Position numbers and translations under genes: made by a program. The notes under the pieces are model-generated. The model was not told where the DNA came from. It saw nothing but the letters and a program-made list of their open reading frames with translations, and ran no database searches. 64,000 bases of DNA, taken from positions 1-64,000 of the forward strand of contig NZ_JABBGJ010000023.1 of the NCBI RefSeq assembly GCF_012927345.1, given 5' to 3'. The stretch comes from Paraburkholderia polaris. GTDB lineage: Bacteria; Pseudomonadota; Gammaproteobacteria; Burkholderiales; Burkholderiaceae. Positions 7,775 to 16,692 of this stretch are shown here, in pieces; position 1 is the stretch's first letter; each line of letters opens with the position of its first letter.

Positions 7775-8992
7775 ATGCGCAACACCGATTCCGACACATC
7801 GCTCGACCTGCCTGCGCACAGTTCGCCGTGGGCGCTCTTCTGCATTTTTCTACGGCTCGGCCTGACCTCGTTCGGCGGCCCTGCCGCGCATCTCGGCTAC
7901 TTCCGCGACGAGTTCGTCAAACGCCGCGGCTGGCTCGACGAGCACACCTTTAGCGACGTGGTCGCGCTGTGCCAGTTTCTGCCCGGCCCGGGCAGCAGCC
8001 AGGTCGGCATTGCAATCGGCCGGTTTCGTGGCGGCATCGCCGGTGCGCTGGCGGCCTGGCTCGGCTTCACGTTGCCGTCGGTGGTGTTGATGATCGCGTT
8101 CGCCTACGGGTTCACCCATCTGGCGGATGCGAGCGCGCTTCACCTGGTGCGCGGCCTCAAGCTGGCGGCGGTCGCCGTTGTCGCGCAGGCCGTCTGGTCG
8201 ATGGGACGCACGCTCTGCCCCGACCGCGCCCGCGTCACGATCGCAGCGGCATCGGCCATTGCGGTGATCGTATTCGGTGCGGCTTACGGCCAGATCGCGT
8301 CGATCGTGGTGGCAGGCATCGCCGGCGCCCTGCTTCTGAAATCGTCAACCGAGGTGCCGCGCGCGCCACTCGGCATGCCCGGCACGAGGACCGGCGCCCT
8401 CCTTTGCCTCACCATCTTCGGGCTTCTGCTGTTCGGCCTGCCTGCCGCCGCTGCTTTGTTGCATGCGTATCCGCTCGACCTTTTCTCTGCCTTCTACCGG
8501 GTCGGCTCGCTGGTGTTCGGCGGCGGTCATGTGGTGCTGCCTTTGCTGGAAGCGGTCGTGGTGCCGCGCGGCTGGCTCTCGGCCAATTCTTTCATGGCTG
8601 GCTACGGCGCAGCCCAGGCGATACCGGGACCGCTGTTCACATTCGCGGCATTTCTCGGCGCCGCCAGCAACGGTTACCCCGCAGGCATCGCCGGTGCGCT
8701 GATCGCCACCCTGGCAATTTTTCTGCCGTCGTTTCTGCTGGTCGGCGCGGCGTTGCCGCTGTGGGGCGAATTGCGGGCGTTCGCGTCGATGCGCCGGGCG
8801 ATGGCCGGCATCAACGCTGCCGTGGTCGGCATTCTGCTCGCTGCGCTCTACGATCCGGTGTGGACCAGCGCGGTGCACAGCGGACGTGATTTCGCGCTGG
8901 TTGTTGTGGCGCTCGCGATGCTCGGCTGGTGGCGCGTGCCTTCATGGGCGGTGGTACTGCTCACGGCGCTGCTCGCGTGGTGGGTCGTCTGA
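7775..8992 (+). CDS. chrA: Chromate transporter, long-chain ChrA
   Basis: A 405-residue membrane protein of the CHR superfamily made of two homologous halves, each with the family signature: FLRLGLTSFGGPAAHLGYF (about 26) with FLPGPGSSQ (about 69) in the first, and FYRVGSLVFGGGHVVLPLLE (about 238) with AIPGPLFTFA (about 284) in the second. Long-chain CHR proteins export chromate, with sulfate as a competing anion. The start at 7775 is chosen because the homology begins soon after it; an upstream ATG at 7709 would add 22 unrelated residues. It stands alone without chrB, so regulation is not evident. Confidence 0.9.
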   Translation: MRNTDSDTSLDLPAHSSPWALFCIFLRLGLTSFGGPAAHLGYFRDEFVKRRGWLDEHTFSDVVALCQFLPGPGSSQVGIAIGRFRGGIAGALAAWLGFTLPSVVLMIAFAYGFTHLADASALHLVRGLKLAAVAVVAQAVWSMGRTLCPDRARVTIAAASAIAVIVFGAAYGQIASIVVAGIAGALLLKSSTEVPRAPLGMPGTRTGALLCLTIFGLLLFGLPAAAALLHAYPLDLFSAFYRVGSLVFGGGHVVLPLLEAVVVPRGWLSANSFMAGYGAAQAIPGPLFTFAAFLGAASNGYPAGIAGALIATLAIFLPSFLLVGAALPLWGELRAFASMRRAMAGINAAVVGILLAALYDPVWTSAVHSGRDFALVVVALAMLGWWRVPSWAVVLLTALLAWWVV

Positions 8993-9220
8993 CCCAACGG
9001 GTGGCGTGAGCGGCTCGAGCGTTACACACAGCGCATGCGCACGGAGGATGTGCCGGGCGCGGAATCTGCTACTCGATAGACCCGTTGATGGTGTGGGCTG
9101 GATTCATAGGCTGCAACGCCAGTCTGGGCACGCGACTTCAGCAGTTCGATCGTGGCGACCGGTAACGCTTTCCATGGCAGGCAAGCTTGTCCGTCTGTCG
9201 AACGAAAAAGGAGAAAGACG

Positions 9221-9391
9221 ATGACCCTGCTCATTTATCTTGCAGGCTGGATCATTCTGATAGGCGGCGTGGCGTGGGGATTGATGGCGCTGCATGTCGC
9301 ACAACATACGATCGCGATCGTCGCGGTCATCATGCTCGGCGTCGCGGTGATCACGGGCGCCACCCGCGCACGTAACCGCGACCGGCCATAA
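9221..9391 (+). CDS. Small two-helix membrane protein, hypothetical
   Basis: A 56-residue ORF behind a strong AAAGGAGAAAGACG ribosome binding site. It has two hydrophobic segments (about 3-22 and 28-47) and a short basic tail (RARNRDRP). The site and clean topology argue it is real, although it resembles no family I know. It lies 228 bases after chrA on the same strand and might be transcribed with it. Confidence 0.6.
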   Translation: MTLLIYLAGWIILIGGVAWGLMALHVAQHTIAIVAVIMLGVAVITGATRARNRDRP

Positions 9392-9820
9392 AAAGGTTCT
9401 GGCTCCCCTTCCCGCTCGACCGCGCGGGGGGAGTTCCAAATGGACCAATACCGTGTCGCTGTCCGGCAGCCATACGCAGTCGCTCAAACCGACCCGACGA
9501 CCGCGCCGCTCGCCTCCGGCGTGACTGAGCGGGGCGAAGAGAAGGAATCTATAACGTACGGGCAGGTCACGTCAGCGAGTGCGAGCGTGAACGTACCGAA
9601 CAAATCGGTGATGCCTGACCGGACAAGGACGCTACAACACGGGCCGCCGCACCGAGTAAAACTTGAGTGTAAAAACGTAGCGAGTGGTTTTATGAAGCCC
9701 GCTTCGGCGCGCGCAGCGCCGCCGGAAGAATGACACCTTTGTCACTAGCGCCGAATGTGGGAGAACACAGATTCCAGATGCACCACTACCCCTAGCAAGC
9801 TACGGGACCCGCTTAGTATT
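9392..9820. other. Intergenic, no supported gene
   Basis: About 430 bases without a convincing gene. A 97-codon ORF on the plus strand (9440-9733) lacks a ribosome binding site, has the composition of random high-GC sequence and shows no motif, so it is not annotated as coding. Confidence 0.5.
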
Positions 9821-9908
9821 GGCGGTTTTAGCCGCTTTCTTTGCTTATCTTTCTTTGCGGCGGCAAAGAAAGTAAGTGCCCCCCGCACAGGGGCGACGCT
9901 AATAGACC
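9821..9908. repeat. Burkholderia-type intergenic repeat with hairpins
   Basis: An AT-richer block with a perfect 10-base inverted repeat, CTTTCTTTGC-GGCG-GCAAAGAAAG (9849-9872), followed by CCCC-N-GGGG and the phrase GACGCTAATAGACC. I recognise this combination as a dispersed intergenic element of Burkholderia and Paraburkholderia genomes, from memory. It sits between the small membrane protein and the DUF4148 gene and could terminate transcription from either side. Confidence 0.6.
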
Positions 9909-9992
9909 AATAACAAATCAAGAAAAGGCCAACGCCGCAGGCGAACAAACAAACCAAGAAAACGCCACCACCGCCGGCAACCACCCCCAGCA

Positions 9993-10280
9993 TCAATTAG
10001 CCCCCACCCCACCCCCCGCAACCTGCGCCTCCGCCGTCTTAACAGCGCCAGCGCCCTCCCCCCCATGCTGAATGGCATAAATCTCCCGATTCCGAGCGAT
10101 CTCCGCGTCCGTAGGCGGATAGTCACTATTAGGCGCCGGCACGAGCCCTTCAGCCTGAGCCTGCTGCAACTGCGCCATGACATCGGCGCGCGTCAGACCT
10201 GACGGATTAGATTGAGCGAAAGCATTCGCGCCGAACGGCAAACTAAGTGCAGCAACAGCGATAGCGGTAAGCAGTTTCAT
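9993..10280 (-). CDS. DUF4148 domain-containing secreted protein
   Basis: A 95-residue protein with a cleavable signal peptide (about 1-23, ending ANAFAQ) followed by SGLTRADVMAQLQQAQAEG and a DYPPTDAEIARNREIY segment, the hallmark of DUF4148. The family is small, periplasmic and abundant in Burkholderiaceae; its function is unknown. It is transcribed divergently from the RND efflux operon, and its upstream region contains two candidate response-regulator boxes, so it may share their control. Confidence 0.9.
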   Translation of the reverse strand: MKLLTAIAVAALSLPFGANAFAQSNPSGLTRADVMAQLQQAQAEGLVPAPNSDYPPTDAEIARNREIYAIQHGGEGAGAVKTAEAQVAGGGVGAN

Positions 10281-10368
10281 GATGTCTCTCCGATGGTGAG
10301 CAAGAAATGAGTGGCCTGAACCACGCTTCCCATTGTTGTCATTTCAGCTGTCGGAGCACTGACCTTCA

Positions 10369-10386
10369 GATTACCGTTTTGTTATC
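10369..10386. promoter_or_regulatory. Candidate response-regulator box 1 (efflux/DUF4148 intergenic)
   Basis: GATTACCGTTTTGTTATC is a 17/18 inverted match to the box at 10456-10473. Read on the minus strand it gives TAAC-N6-GTAA, like the ATTAC-N6-GTAAT element before the response regulator gene at 18924. It lies 89 bases upstream of DUF4148. Confidence 0.5.
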
Positions 10387-10400
10387 TACGCACCGCGCTT

Positions 10401-10453
10401 AAACCAAACCAAAAAACCCAAACTAAAAAACCCAAACTAAAAAACCCAAACCG
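10401..10453. repeat. A-rich tandem repeat between the two boxes
   Basis: Three copies of a 14-base unit, AAAAAACCCAAACT (10411-10452, last base varying), preceded by a partial AAACC run. It lies between the two inverted boxes and is far richer in A than its surroundings. It may be a phase-variable or bent-DNA spacer in a divergent promoter. Confidence 0.75.
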
Positions 10454-10455
10454 AA

Positions 10456-10473
10456 GATAACAGAACGGTAATC
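10456..10473. promoter_or_regulatory. Candidate response-regulator box 2 (efflux operon promoter)
   Basis: GATAACAGAACGGTAATC contains TAAC-N6-GTAA and is the inverted partner of the box at 10369-10386. It is 126 bases before the RND permease ATG, a suitable place for activation by the OmpR-type regulator encoded at 18247-18924. Confidence 0.5.
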
Positions 10474-10598
10474 TACCGGACCACCACCGGTAAGCGCCAC
10501 CCCCCCACACTCCTGACTTACGAAGAAGCCCGCGTCACGCGCCGCCAGGCGCCGAAACAAGACCCGCGCCTCCATCTGCCACTTTTCAGGAAATCGTC

Positions 10599-13500
10599 AT
10601 GTGGATCGTCAAGCTCGCGCTGCGCCGCCCATATACATGCGTGGTTCTCGCGGTGTTGATCTTTATCGTCGGTCCGCTCGCGATACTCCGCACGCCCACC
10701 GATATCTTTCCGAACATCGACATCCCGGTGGTCAGCATCGTCTGGACATATAACGGCTTTTCCGCCCAGGACATGGCCAACCGCATCACCTCGAATTACG
10801 AACGTGCGCTCACCTCCGACGTCGACGATATCGAGCATATCGAGTCACAATCGCTGAACGGCGTCTCGGTGGTGAAGATCTTTTTCCACCCGGGCGCCGA
10901 CATCAATCGCGCGATTGCGGAGGCCGCCTCCAATTCCGCGTCGATTCTGCGCGTGCTGCCGCCTGGCACGCTGCCGCCGAACATCATTACGTACAACGCG
11001 TCGACGGTGCCGATCCTGCAACTCGGACTCTCCAGCGACACGCTGTCCGAACAGCAACTCTACGACCTCGGCAACAGCCAGATCCGCACGCAACTGGCGA
11101 CGGTGCAAGGCGCGTCGGTGCCGCTGCCGTTCGGTGGCAAGGTGCGGCAGATCATGGTCGATATCGATCCGCACGCGCTGCAGGCCAAAGGCCTTGCCCC
11201 GCTCGACGTGGTCAATGCCGTCAACGCGCAGAACCTGATTCTGCCGGGCGGCACCGCCAAAATCGGCACGAAGGAATACAACGTGCAGATGAACGGCAGC
11301 ACCGACACGGTGGCCGCGCTGAACGACCTGCCCATCAAGACGGTGGCCGGCGGCGTGGTCTATGTGCGCGACGTGGCTCATGTGCGCGACGGCTATGCGC
11401 CGCAAACCAACATCGTGCGCAACGACGGCAAACGCGCCGCATTGCTCACCGTCGAAAAATCCGGCAGCACGTCCACGTTGACGATCATCCAGCAGGTCAA
11501 GGCGATGCTGCCGCATATTGCGGCGGGTTTGCCGAGCGCGTTGCATATCACTGCGCTGTCCGATCAATCGGTGTTCGTGAAGTCGGCGGTCGTGGGCGTG
11601 GCGCGCGAGGCAGTCATCGCCGCTGCGTTGACCGCGTTGATGATCCTGCTGTTTCTCGGCAGCTGGCGCGCCACGCTGATCATCGCGGTGTCGATTCCGC
11701 TCGCGGTGCTGACCTCGCTGATCGCGCTTTCCGCGCTCGGCCAGACCATCAACATCATGACGCTCGGCGGCCTTGCGCTCGCGGTGGGTATTCTCGTCGA
11801 CGATGCCACCGTCGCGATCGAAAACATCACGCATCATCTGGAAAACGGCGAGCCGCTGCACGACGCGATTCTGAACGGCTCGGGTGAAATTGCCGTGCCG
11901 ACTTTTGTCTCGACACTGTCGATCTGCATCGTGTTCGTGCCGATGTTCCTGCTCTCCGGCGTGGCGCGCTATCTGTTCGTGCCGCTCGCCGAAGCGGTGG
12001 TGTTCGCGATGATCGCGTCGTACTTCTTCTCGCGTACGCTGGTGCCGACCCTCGCCATGTATCTGATGCGTGCGCGCAGTAACGCGCCAGTCACGGGCAA
12101 CGGCCCGATTGCGCGCCTGATCCGCTTCCAGGCCGCCTTCGAACATCACTTTGAGAAGTTGCGCGAACGCTATCGCGGCGTGCTCGGCTCGGCGATCGCG
12201 AGACCGCGCCGTTTCATCGCAATCTTCCTGCTGCTGTGTATCGGCTCGCTCGCCCTGGTGCCGTTTGCCGGCCGCGATTTCTTCCCCGCGGTCGATACCG
12301 GCGAGATCCGCCTGCATCTGCGTGCGCCCACCGGTACGCGTATCGAAGACACCGCGCGCATCACCGATGAAGTCGAAGCCCGTGTGCGCAGCGTGATCCC
12401 GAAGCAGGAACTCGCAGCCATGCTCGACAACATCGGCGTGCCGGTGAGCGGCATCAATCTGACCTACGATTCATCCGACCCGATCGGCCCGGAAGACGCC
12501 GACGTGCTGATCACGCTCGCAGCCGGCCACAAGCCCACCGCCGCCTATGTGGCGACGCTGCGCACCACGCTCTCCAGGGATTTCCCCGGCGTCACGTTTG
12601 CCTTCCTGCCCGCCGATATCGTCAGCCAGATTCTCAACTTCGGCCTGCCCGCGCCGATCGATATTCAGATCGTCGGCAACAAGCTCGACGCCAATCGCGT
12701 CGTGGCGAACCGCTTGCTCGCACAACTGCGCGGTGTGCGCGGCCTCGTCGATGCGCGCATCCAGCAACCGGGCGACGCACCCGCGATCAACGTAAATGTC
12801 GACCGTACGCGGGCGATTCAGGCGGGCCTGTTGCAACGTGACGTGTCGCAGAACCTGCTGATCGCGCTCTCAGGCAGTTCGCAGACCTCGCCGAATTTCT
12901 GGCTCGATCCGCGCAACGGTGTCAGCTATCCGCTGATGGCGATGATGCCGCAGTACGACGTCAATTCGCTGCAGGCACTGGCCAATATTCCGGTCGCGCA
13001 GAGCGGTGGCGCAGGTGCGGGCATGGTGACGGCGTCTGCTGCGGCGAACGGCAACGGCCCCGCCCCGCAGAACCTGCTCGGTGCGCTCAGCACGCTGACA
13101 CGCGGCACCCAGCAAGCCGTCGTCTCACACTACAACGTGCAGCCGGTGCTCGATATTTTCGCGTCGGCGCAAGGGCGCGACCTCGGCGGCGTGGCAGCCG
13201 ACGTGACCCGGCTCGTCGATCAGATCCGGCCGCAATTGCCGCCGGGCGCGTCGATCGTGGTGCGTGGCCAGGTGCAGGCGATGCACGATTCGTTCAGCGG
13301 TCTTGCAAGCGGCCTTGTGTTCGCGATCGCCCTCGTCTATCTGCTGATGGTTGTCAATTTTCAGTCGTGGCTCGATCCGTTCATCATCATCAGCGGCTTG
13401 CCGGGCTCGCTCGCGGGGATTGCGTGGATGCTGTTCAGCACCGGCACGAGCCTGAGCGTGCCGGCACTGACCGGCACCATTCTGTGTATCGGCATTGCCA

Positions 13501-13844
13501 CGGCCAACAGCATTCTCGTGATCAACACCGCGCGTGAATTCCACCACGGCGGCAAGCCGCCGCTGCAGGCCGCGCTCGAAGCGGGCTTCAGCCGCTTCCG
13601 TCCGGTGCTGATGACCGCGCTCGCGATGCTGATCGGCATGCTGCCGATGGCGCTCGGCCTCGGCGACGGCGGCGAACAGAACGCGCCGCTCGGCCGCGCG
13701 GTGATCGGCGGTCTCGCACTCGGCACAGTGTCTACCTTGCTGTTCGTTCCGGTCGTCTACGGCATGGTGCACGCGTGGCTCGACAAACGCCGCGCGGCTC
13801 GCACCGACACACAAGAATCCGGCGTTCCCGCCCGCACACATTGA
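10599..13844 (+). CDS. RND efflux transporter, inner-membrane permease
   Basis: A 1081-residue resistance-nodulation-division permease with the usual two repeats, each of a membrane helix, a large periplasmic domain and a helix bundle. The TM4 proton-relay motif GILVDDATVAIEN (about 398) is present with both aspartates. The N-terminal PTDIFPNIDIPVVSIVWTY is typical of the HAE-1/MdtBC-like branch rather than metal-exporting CusA/CzcA proteins, so drugs or other organic compounds are likelier substrates despite the heavy-metal-type regulator nearby. The start has an AGGAA site. The adaptor gene begins 19 bases after its stop. Confidence 0.93.
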   Translation: MWIVKLALRRPYTCVVLAVLIFIVGPLAILRTPTDIFPNIDIPVVSIVWTYNGFSAQDMANRITSNYERALTSDVDDIEHIESQSLNGVSVVKIFFHPGADINRAIAEAASNSASILRVLPPGTLPPNIITYNASTVPILQLGLSSDTLSEQQLYDLGNSQIRTQLATVQGASVPLPFGGKVRQIMVDIDPHALQAKGLAPLDVVNAVNAQNLILPGGTAKIGTKEYNVQMNGSTDTVAALNDLPIKTVAGGVVYVRDVAHVRDGYAPQTNIVRNDGKRAALLTVEKSGSTSTLTIIQQVKAMLPHIAAGLPSALHITALSDQSVFVKSAVVGVAREAVIAAALTALMILLFLGSWRATLIIAVSIPLAVLTSLIALSALGQTINIMTLGGLALAVGILVDDATVAIENITHHLENGEPLHDAILNGSGEIAVPTFVSTLSICIVFVPMFLLSGVARYLFVPLAEAVVFAMIASYFFSRTLVPTLAMYLMRARSNAPVTGNGPIARLIRFQAAFEHHFEKLRERYRGVLGSAIARPRRFIAIFLLLCIGSLALVPFAGRDFFPAVDTGEIRLHLRAPTGTRIEDTARITDEVEARVRSVIPKQELAAMLDNIGVPVSGINLTYDSSDPIGPEDADVLITLAAGHKPTAAYVATLRTTLSRDFPGVTFAFLPADIVSQILNFGLPAPIDIQIVGNKLDANRVVANRLLAQLRGVRGLVDARIQQPGDAPAINVNVDRTRAIQAGLLQRDVSQNLLIALSGSSQTSPNFWLDPRNGVSYPLMAMMPQYDVNSLQALANIPVAQSGGAGAGMVTASAAANGNGPAPQNLLGALSTLTRGTQQAVVSHYNVQPVLDIFASAQGRDLGGVAADVTRLVDQIRPQLPPGASIVVRGQVQAMHDSFSGLASGLVFAIALVYLLMVVNFQSWLDPFIIISGLPGSLAGIAWMLFSTGTSLSVPALTGTILCIGIATANSILVINTAREFHHGGKPPLQAALEAGFSRFRPVLMTALAMLIGMLPMALGLGDGGEQNAPLGRAVIGGLALGTVSTLLFVPVVYGMVHAWLDKRRAARTDTQESGVPARTH

Positions 13845-13863
13845 TTCCGACGAGAGCCTGCTC

Positions 13864-15096
13864 ATGAACAATCCATCACTTCCGCCCGATCTTGGCGACA
13901 GGTCTGAACCGGCCGTCGAGGCGACCCGCTCAGCCGACATGACCGCAAGCCCGAAGCCGCGCCGCCGCCTATGGCCGCTCGCGTTGACCGGCCTCGCCGC
14001 GGCGTTGCTGATCGTCGGCATCGTGCCGCGGCTGCATGCAAGCGCCGCACTGACGCAACAGACGCAAGCGCAAAGCATGCTCAGCGTTGCCGTGGTCACG
14101 CCGCGCCCCGCGCCGGCCGTCCACGAACTGCTGCTGCCCGGCGCGGTGACGCCGTTCGCCGAAGCGTCGATCTATGCGCGCACGAGCGGCTATCTGGCGC
14201 ACTGGAACACCGACATCGGCGCCCAGGTGAAAAGCGGCCAGACGCTCGCCACGATCGACGCGCCCGATCTGGATGCGCAACTGCGCCAGGCCCGTGCCGA
14301 CGAAGCTACCGCGCAGGCCAACTTCGATTTCGCAAAGACCACCGCGCAGCGCTGGCAGGAGATGCTGAAAACCCAATCGGTCGCGCAGCAGGATGCGGAT
14401 ACGAAAGTCAGCGACATGGAAGCGCGTCGCGCGATGCTGGCGTCGGCGCAGGCCAATGTCGCGCACCTGGCCGAGCTGGTGTCGTACGAGAAGATCACCG
14501 CACCGTTCGACGGCGTCATCACTGCGCGCAACGTCGATGTCGGCGCACTCGTGACGGCGGGCGGCACGCCTGGCGCGGCGGGTATGTCGGGCGAGCTGTT
14601 TCATATTCAGCAGACCGGCGTGCTGCGCGTGTTCGTCGACGTGCCGCAGAACGACGCGCCCTACGTGACGCCCGACACCGGCGTGTATCTGACCGCCCAG
14701 CAGTATCCCGGGCGGCACATCGCCGCAAAGGTGGCGCGTACGACCGGCTCGATCGATCCGTCGAGCCGCACGCTGCGCGTCGAGGTCGACGTCGATAACA
14801 AGGATAGCGCGCTGATGCCAGGCGCTTACGCGCAGGTGCATCTGCAGTTGCAGTCGGCCACACCGGCGCTCGATCTACCGGTGAGCGCGCTGCTCTTCCG
14901 TCCGGATGGCGTGACGGTCGCCGTGGTCGACGGCAACGGCCGTGCGGCGCTGAAGACGGTGCACATCGGCCGCGATTTCGGCACGCATGTGGAAATCACC
15001 ACGGGTCTTGCGGCGACCGACCGCGTGATCGATAACCCCGGCGATTCGCTGAGTACCGGCCAGCTTGTGCAGATCGCGCCGGCTGCGAATAGCTGA
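13864..15096 (+). CDS. RND efflux periplasmic adaptor (membrane fusion protein)
   Basis: A 410-residue adaptor linking the permease to the outer-membrane channel. A membrane anchor lies at about 38-56 after a charged cytoplasmic tail; there is no lipobox. The split lipoyl halves are seen at about 100-140 (TSGYLAHWNTDIGAQVKSGQ) and 205-225 (SYEKITAPFDGVITARNVD), flanking an alpha-hairpin rich in A, Q and R. Beta-barrel and membrane-proximal domains follow. It is the second gene of a tight three-gene operon. Confidence 0.92.
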   Translation: MNNPSLPPDLGDRSEPAVEATRSADMTASPKPRRRLWPLALTGLAAALLIVGIVPRLHASAALTQQTQAQSMLSVAVVTPRPAPAVHELLLPGAVTPFAEASIYARTSGYLAHWNTDIGAQVKSGQTLATIDAPDLDAQLRQARADEATAQANFDFAKTTAQRWQEMLKTQSVAQQDADTKVSDMEARRAMLASAQANVAHLAELVSYEKITAPFDGVITARNVDVGALVTAGGTPGAAGMSGELFHIQQTGVLRVFVDVPQNDAPYVTPDTGVYLTAQQYPGRHIAAKVARTTGSIDPSSRTLRVEVDVDNKDSALMPGAYAQVHLQLQSATPALDLPVSALLFRPDGVTVAVVDGNGRAALKTVHIGRDFGTHVEITTGLAATDRVIDNPGDSLSTGQLVQIAPAANS

Positions 15097-15123
15097 GCGC
15101 CAGTCATCGAAAGGATGAGCCGA

Positions 15124-16692
15124 ATGTCTTCAATGTCTCTTTCACGCCCGTTGCTGCGCCGTTCGTTTGTGGTCACGCTGATCAGCGCACTGCTGAGCGC
15201 CTGCTCGACACTGCCGCCGTACCAGCGCCCCACCGCCAAGATCCCTGCGCAGTATGCCGGCGCGGCACCCGGCTGGGCCCAGGCCACCCCTGCCGACACA
15301 GCGCCGCGTGGCCCCTGGTGGACGATCTTCAACGATCCAGTGCTGAATCAACTCGAAGCGCGCGTCGACGTCTCGAATCAGACCGTGCGCAAGGCGGTTG
15401 CGCAGGTCCAGCAGGCGCGTTCGATGGTGGATTATCAACGCGCCGGTTTTTTCCCGACGATCACCGCCGGTGCCGCACAGGACCGCTCGCGAACGTCGCA
15501 GAACGTCGAGGGCAAATCGCTCGCGGGCAAGACCGTGCCGGATTATTCGGGCGGCGTGTCCGCGAGCTGGGAGCCGGATCTGTTCGGCCGCGTGCGCGAC
15601 ACTGTGACCGGCGCGCGAGCCGATGCCGATGCGAGTGCGGCGGATCTCGAAGCCGTGCGCCTGTCGATGAGCGCCGATCTCGCCGTCGACTATTTCGCCC
15701 TGCGCTCCCTCGACACGCAAAAGAAGCTGCTCGACGACAGCGTGAGCGCCTACGGCGCTGCCTTGAAGCTGCTGCAGCAGCAACTGAAAGACGGCGCGAT
15801 CGATGCCTCCGCGGTCGCCCAAGCCACCACCCAACTCGAGGCGACGCGCACGCAAGACACCGACATCGACGTGACGCGCGCGCAGATGCAGCATGCGATT
15901 GCCACGCTGATCGGCGAGCCGGCCTCGACCTTCACCCTGCCGCCGAACGGCTCGGCTGCGATGCCGCCGGCGATTCCCGTTGGCGTGCCGTCGCAACTGC
16001 TCGAACGACGCCCCGACATCGCCGCCGCCGAACGGCGCGTAGCGTCGGCGAATGCGCAGATCGGCGTGGCGCACGCGGCCTTCTTTCCCGATCTGGTGCT
16101 GTCGGCGAGCGCGGGGCTGGAAAGCACCTTCTTCGCGCCGTGGCTAAGCGCCCCGAGTTTGTTCTGGTCGCTCGGCCCGCAACTCGTCGGGACGCTGTTC
16201 GACGGCGGCAAGCGCACGGCCAGCCTGCATGGCGCGACCGCGCAGTACGACGGCGCGGTCGCGGATTACCGGCAATCGGTGTTGGTGGCCTTCCAGCAGG
16301 TCGAGGACAATCTGTCCGCGCTTCATTCGCTCGCCGACGAAGCTGCCAGCCAGCAGCGCGCGACCACGGCTGCGGATCTGTCGTTGCGGCTCACGACGAA
16401 CCGCTTCAACGCGGGCGCGGTCAGTTATCTCGACGTGGTGACCGCGCAGACGATTGCGTTGACGAACCAACGCACTGCGGACCAGATAGCAGCGCGGCAG
16501 CTGGAGTCGAGTGTGTTGTTGTTGAAGGCGCTGGGCGGGACCTGGCATGACCAGCGCGATGGCGCGACGACGCCGGATGTGGCGGCTGCGAGGACCGCTA
16601 CAGGGCCTGTCACCACGTCCGCCGCTGAAGCCAGCACCACGCTCGCTACTGAGCCCGCCGCTCAGCCAACCCCTAAACCCGCCGGAACGTAA
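15124..16692 (+). CDS. Outer-membrane efflux channel lipoprotein (NodT/OprM family)
   Basis: A 522-residue TolC-like channel subunit with lipobox LLSAC at about 21-25 and two repeated outer-membrane efflux domains (LDDSVSAYGAALKLL at about 205 and FFPDLVLSASAGLES at about 320). The C-terminal 45 residues are rich in A, T and P and extend past the usual family end. An ATG at 15115 is possible, but its AAGG site is directly adjacent, so 15124 is preferred. The gene overlaps the oppositely oriented kinase gene by 20 bases at their 3' ends. Confidence 0.92.
   Translation: MSSMSLSRPLLRRSFVVTLISALLSACSTLPPYQRPTAKIPAQYAGAAPGWAQATPADTAPRGPWWTIFNDPVLNQLEARVDVSNQTVRKAVAQVQQARSMVDYQRAGFFPTITAGAAQDRSRTSQNVEGKSLAGKTVPDYSGGVSASWEPDLFGRVRDTVTGARADADASAADLEAVRLSMSADLAVDYFALRSLDTQKKLLDDSVSAYGAALKLLQQQLKDGAIDASAVAQATTQLEATRTQDTDIDVTRAQMQHAIATLIGEPASTFTLPPNGSAAMPPAIPVGVPSQLLERRPDIAAAERRVASANAQIGVAHAAFFPDLVLSASAGLESTFFAPWLSAPSLFWSLGPQLVGTLFDGGKRTASLHGATAQYDGAVADYRQSVLVAFQQVEDNLSALHSLADEAASQQRATTAADLSLRLTTNRFNAGAVSYLDVVTAQTIALTNQRTADQIAARQLESSVLLLKALGGTWHDQRDGATTPDVAAARTATGPVTTSAAEASTTLATEPAAQPTPKPAGT

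Noticed and set aside
9440..9733. 97-codon plus-strand ORF
   Set aside because: No ribosome binding site, no motif, intergenic-like composition.
10845..12317. 490-codon minus-strand ORF inside the RND permease gene
   Set aside because: Antisense shadow; Arg/His-rich and motif-free.
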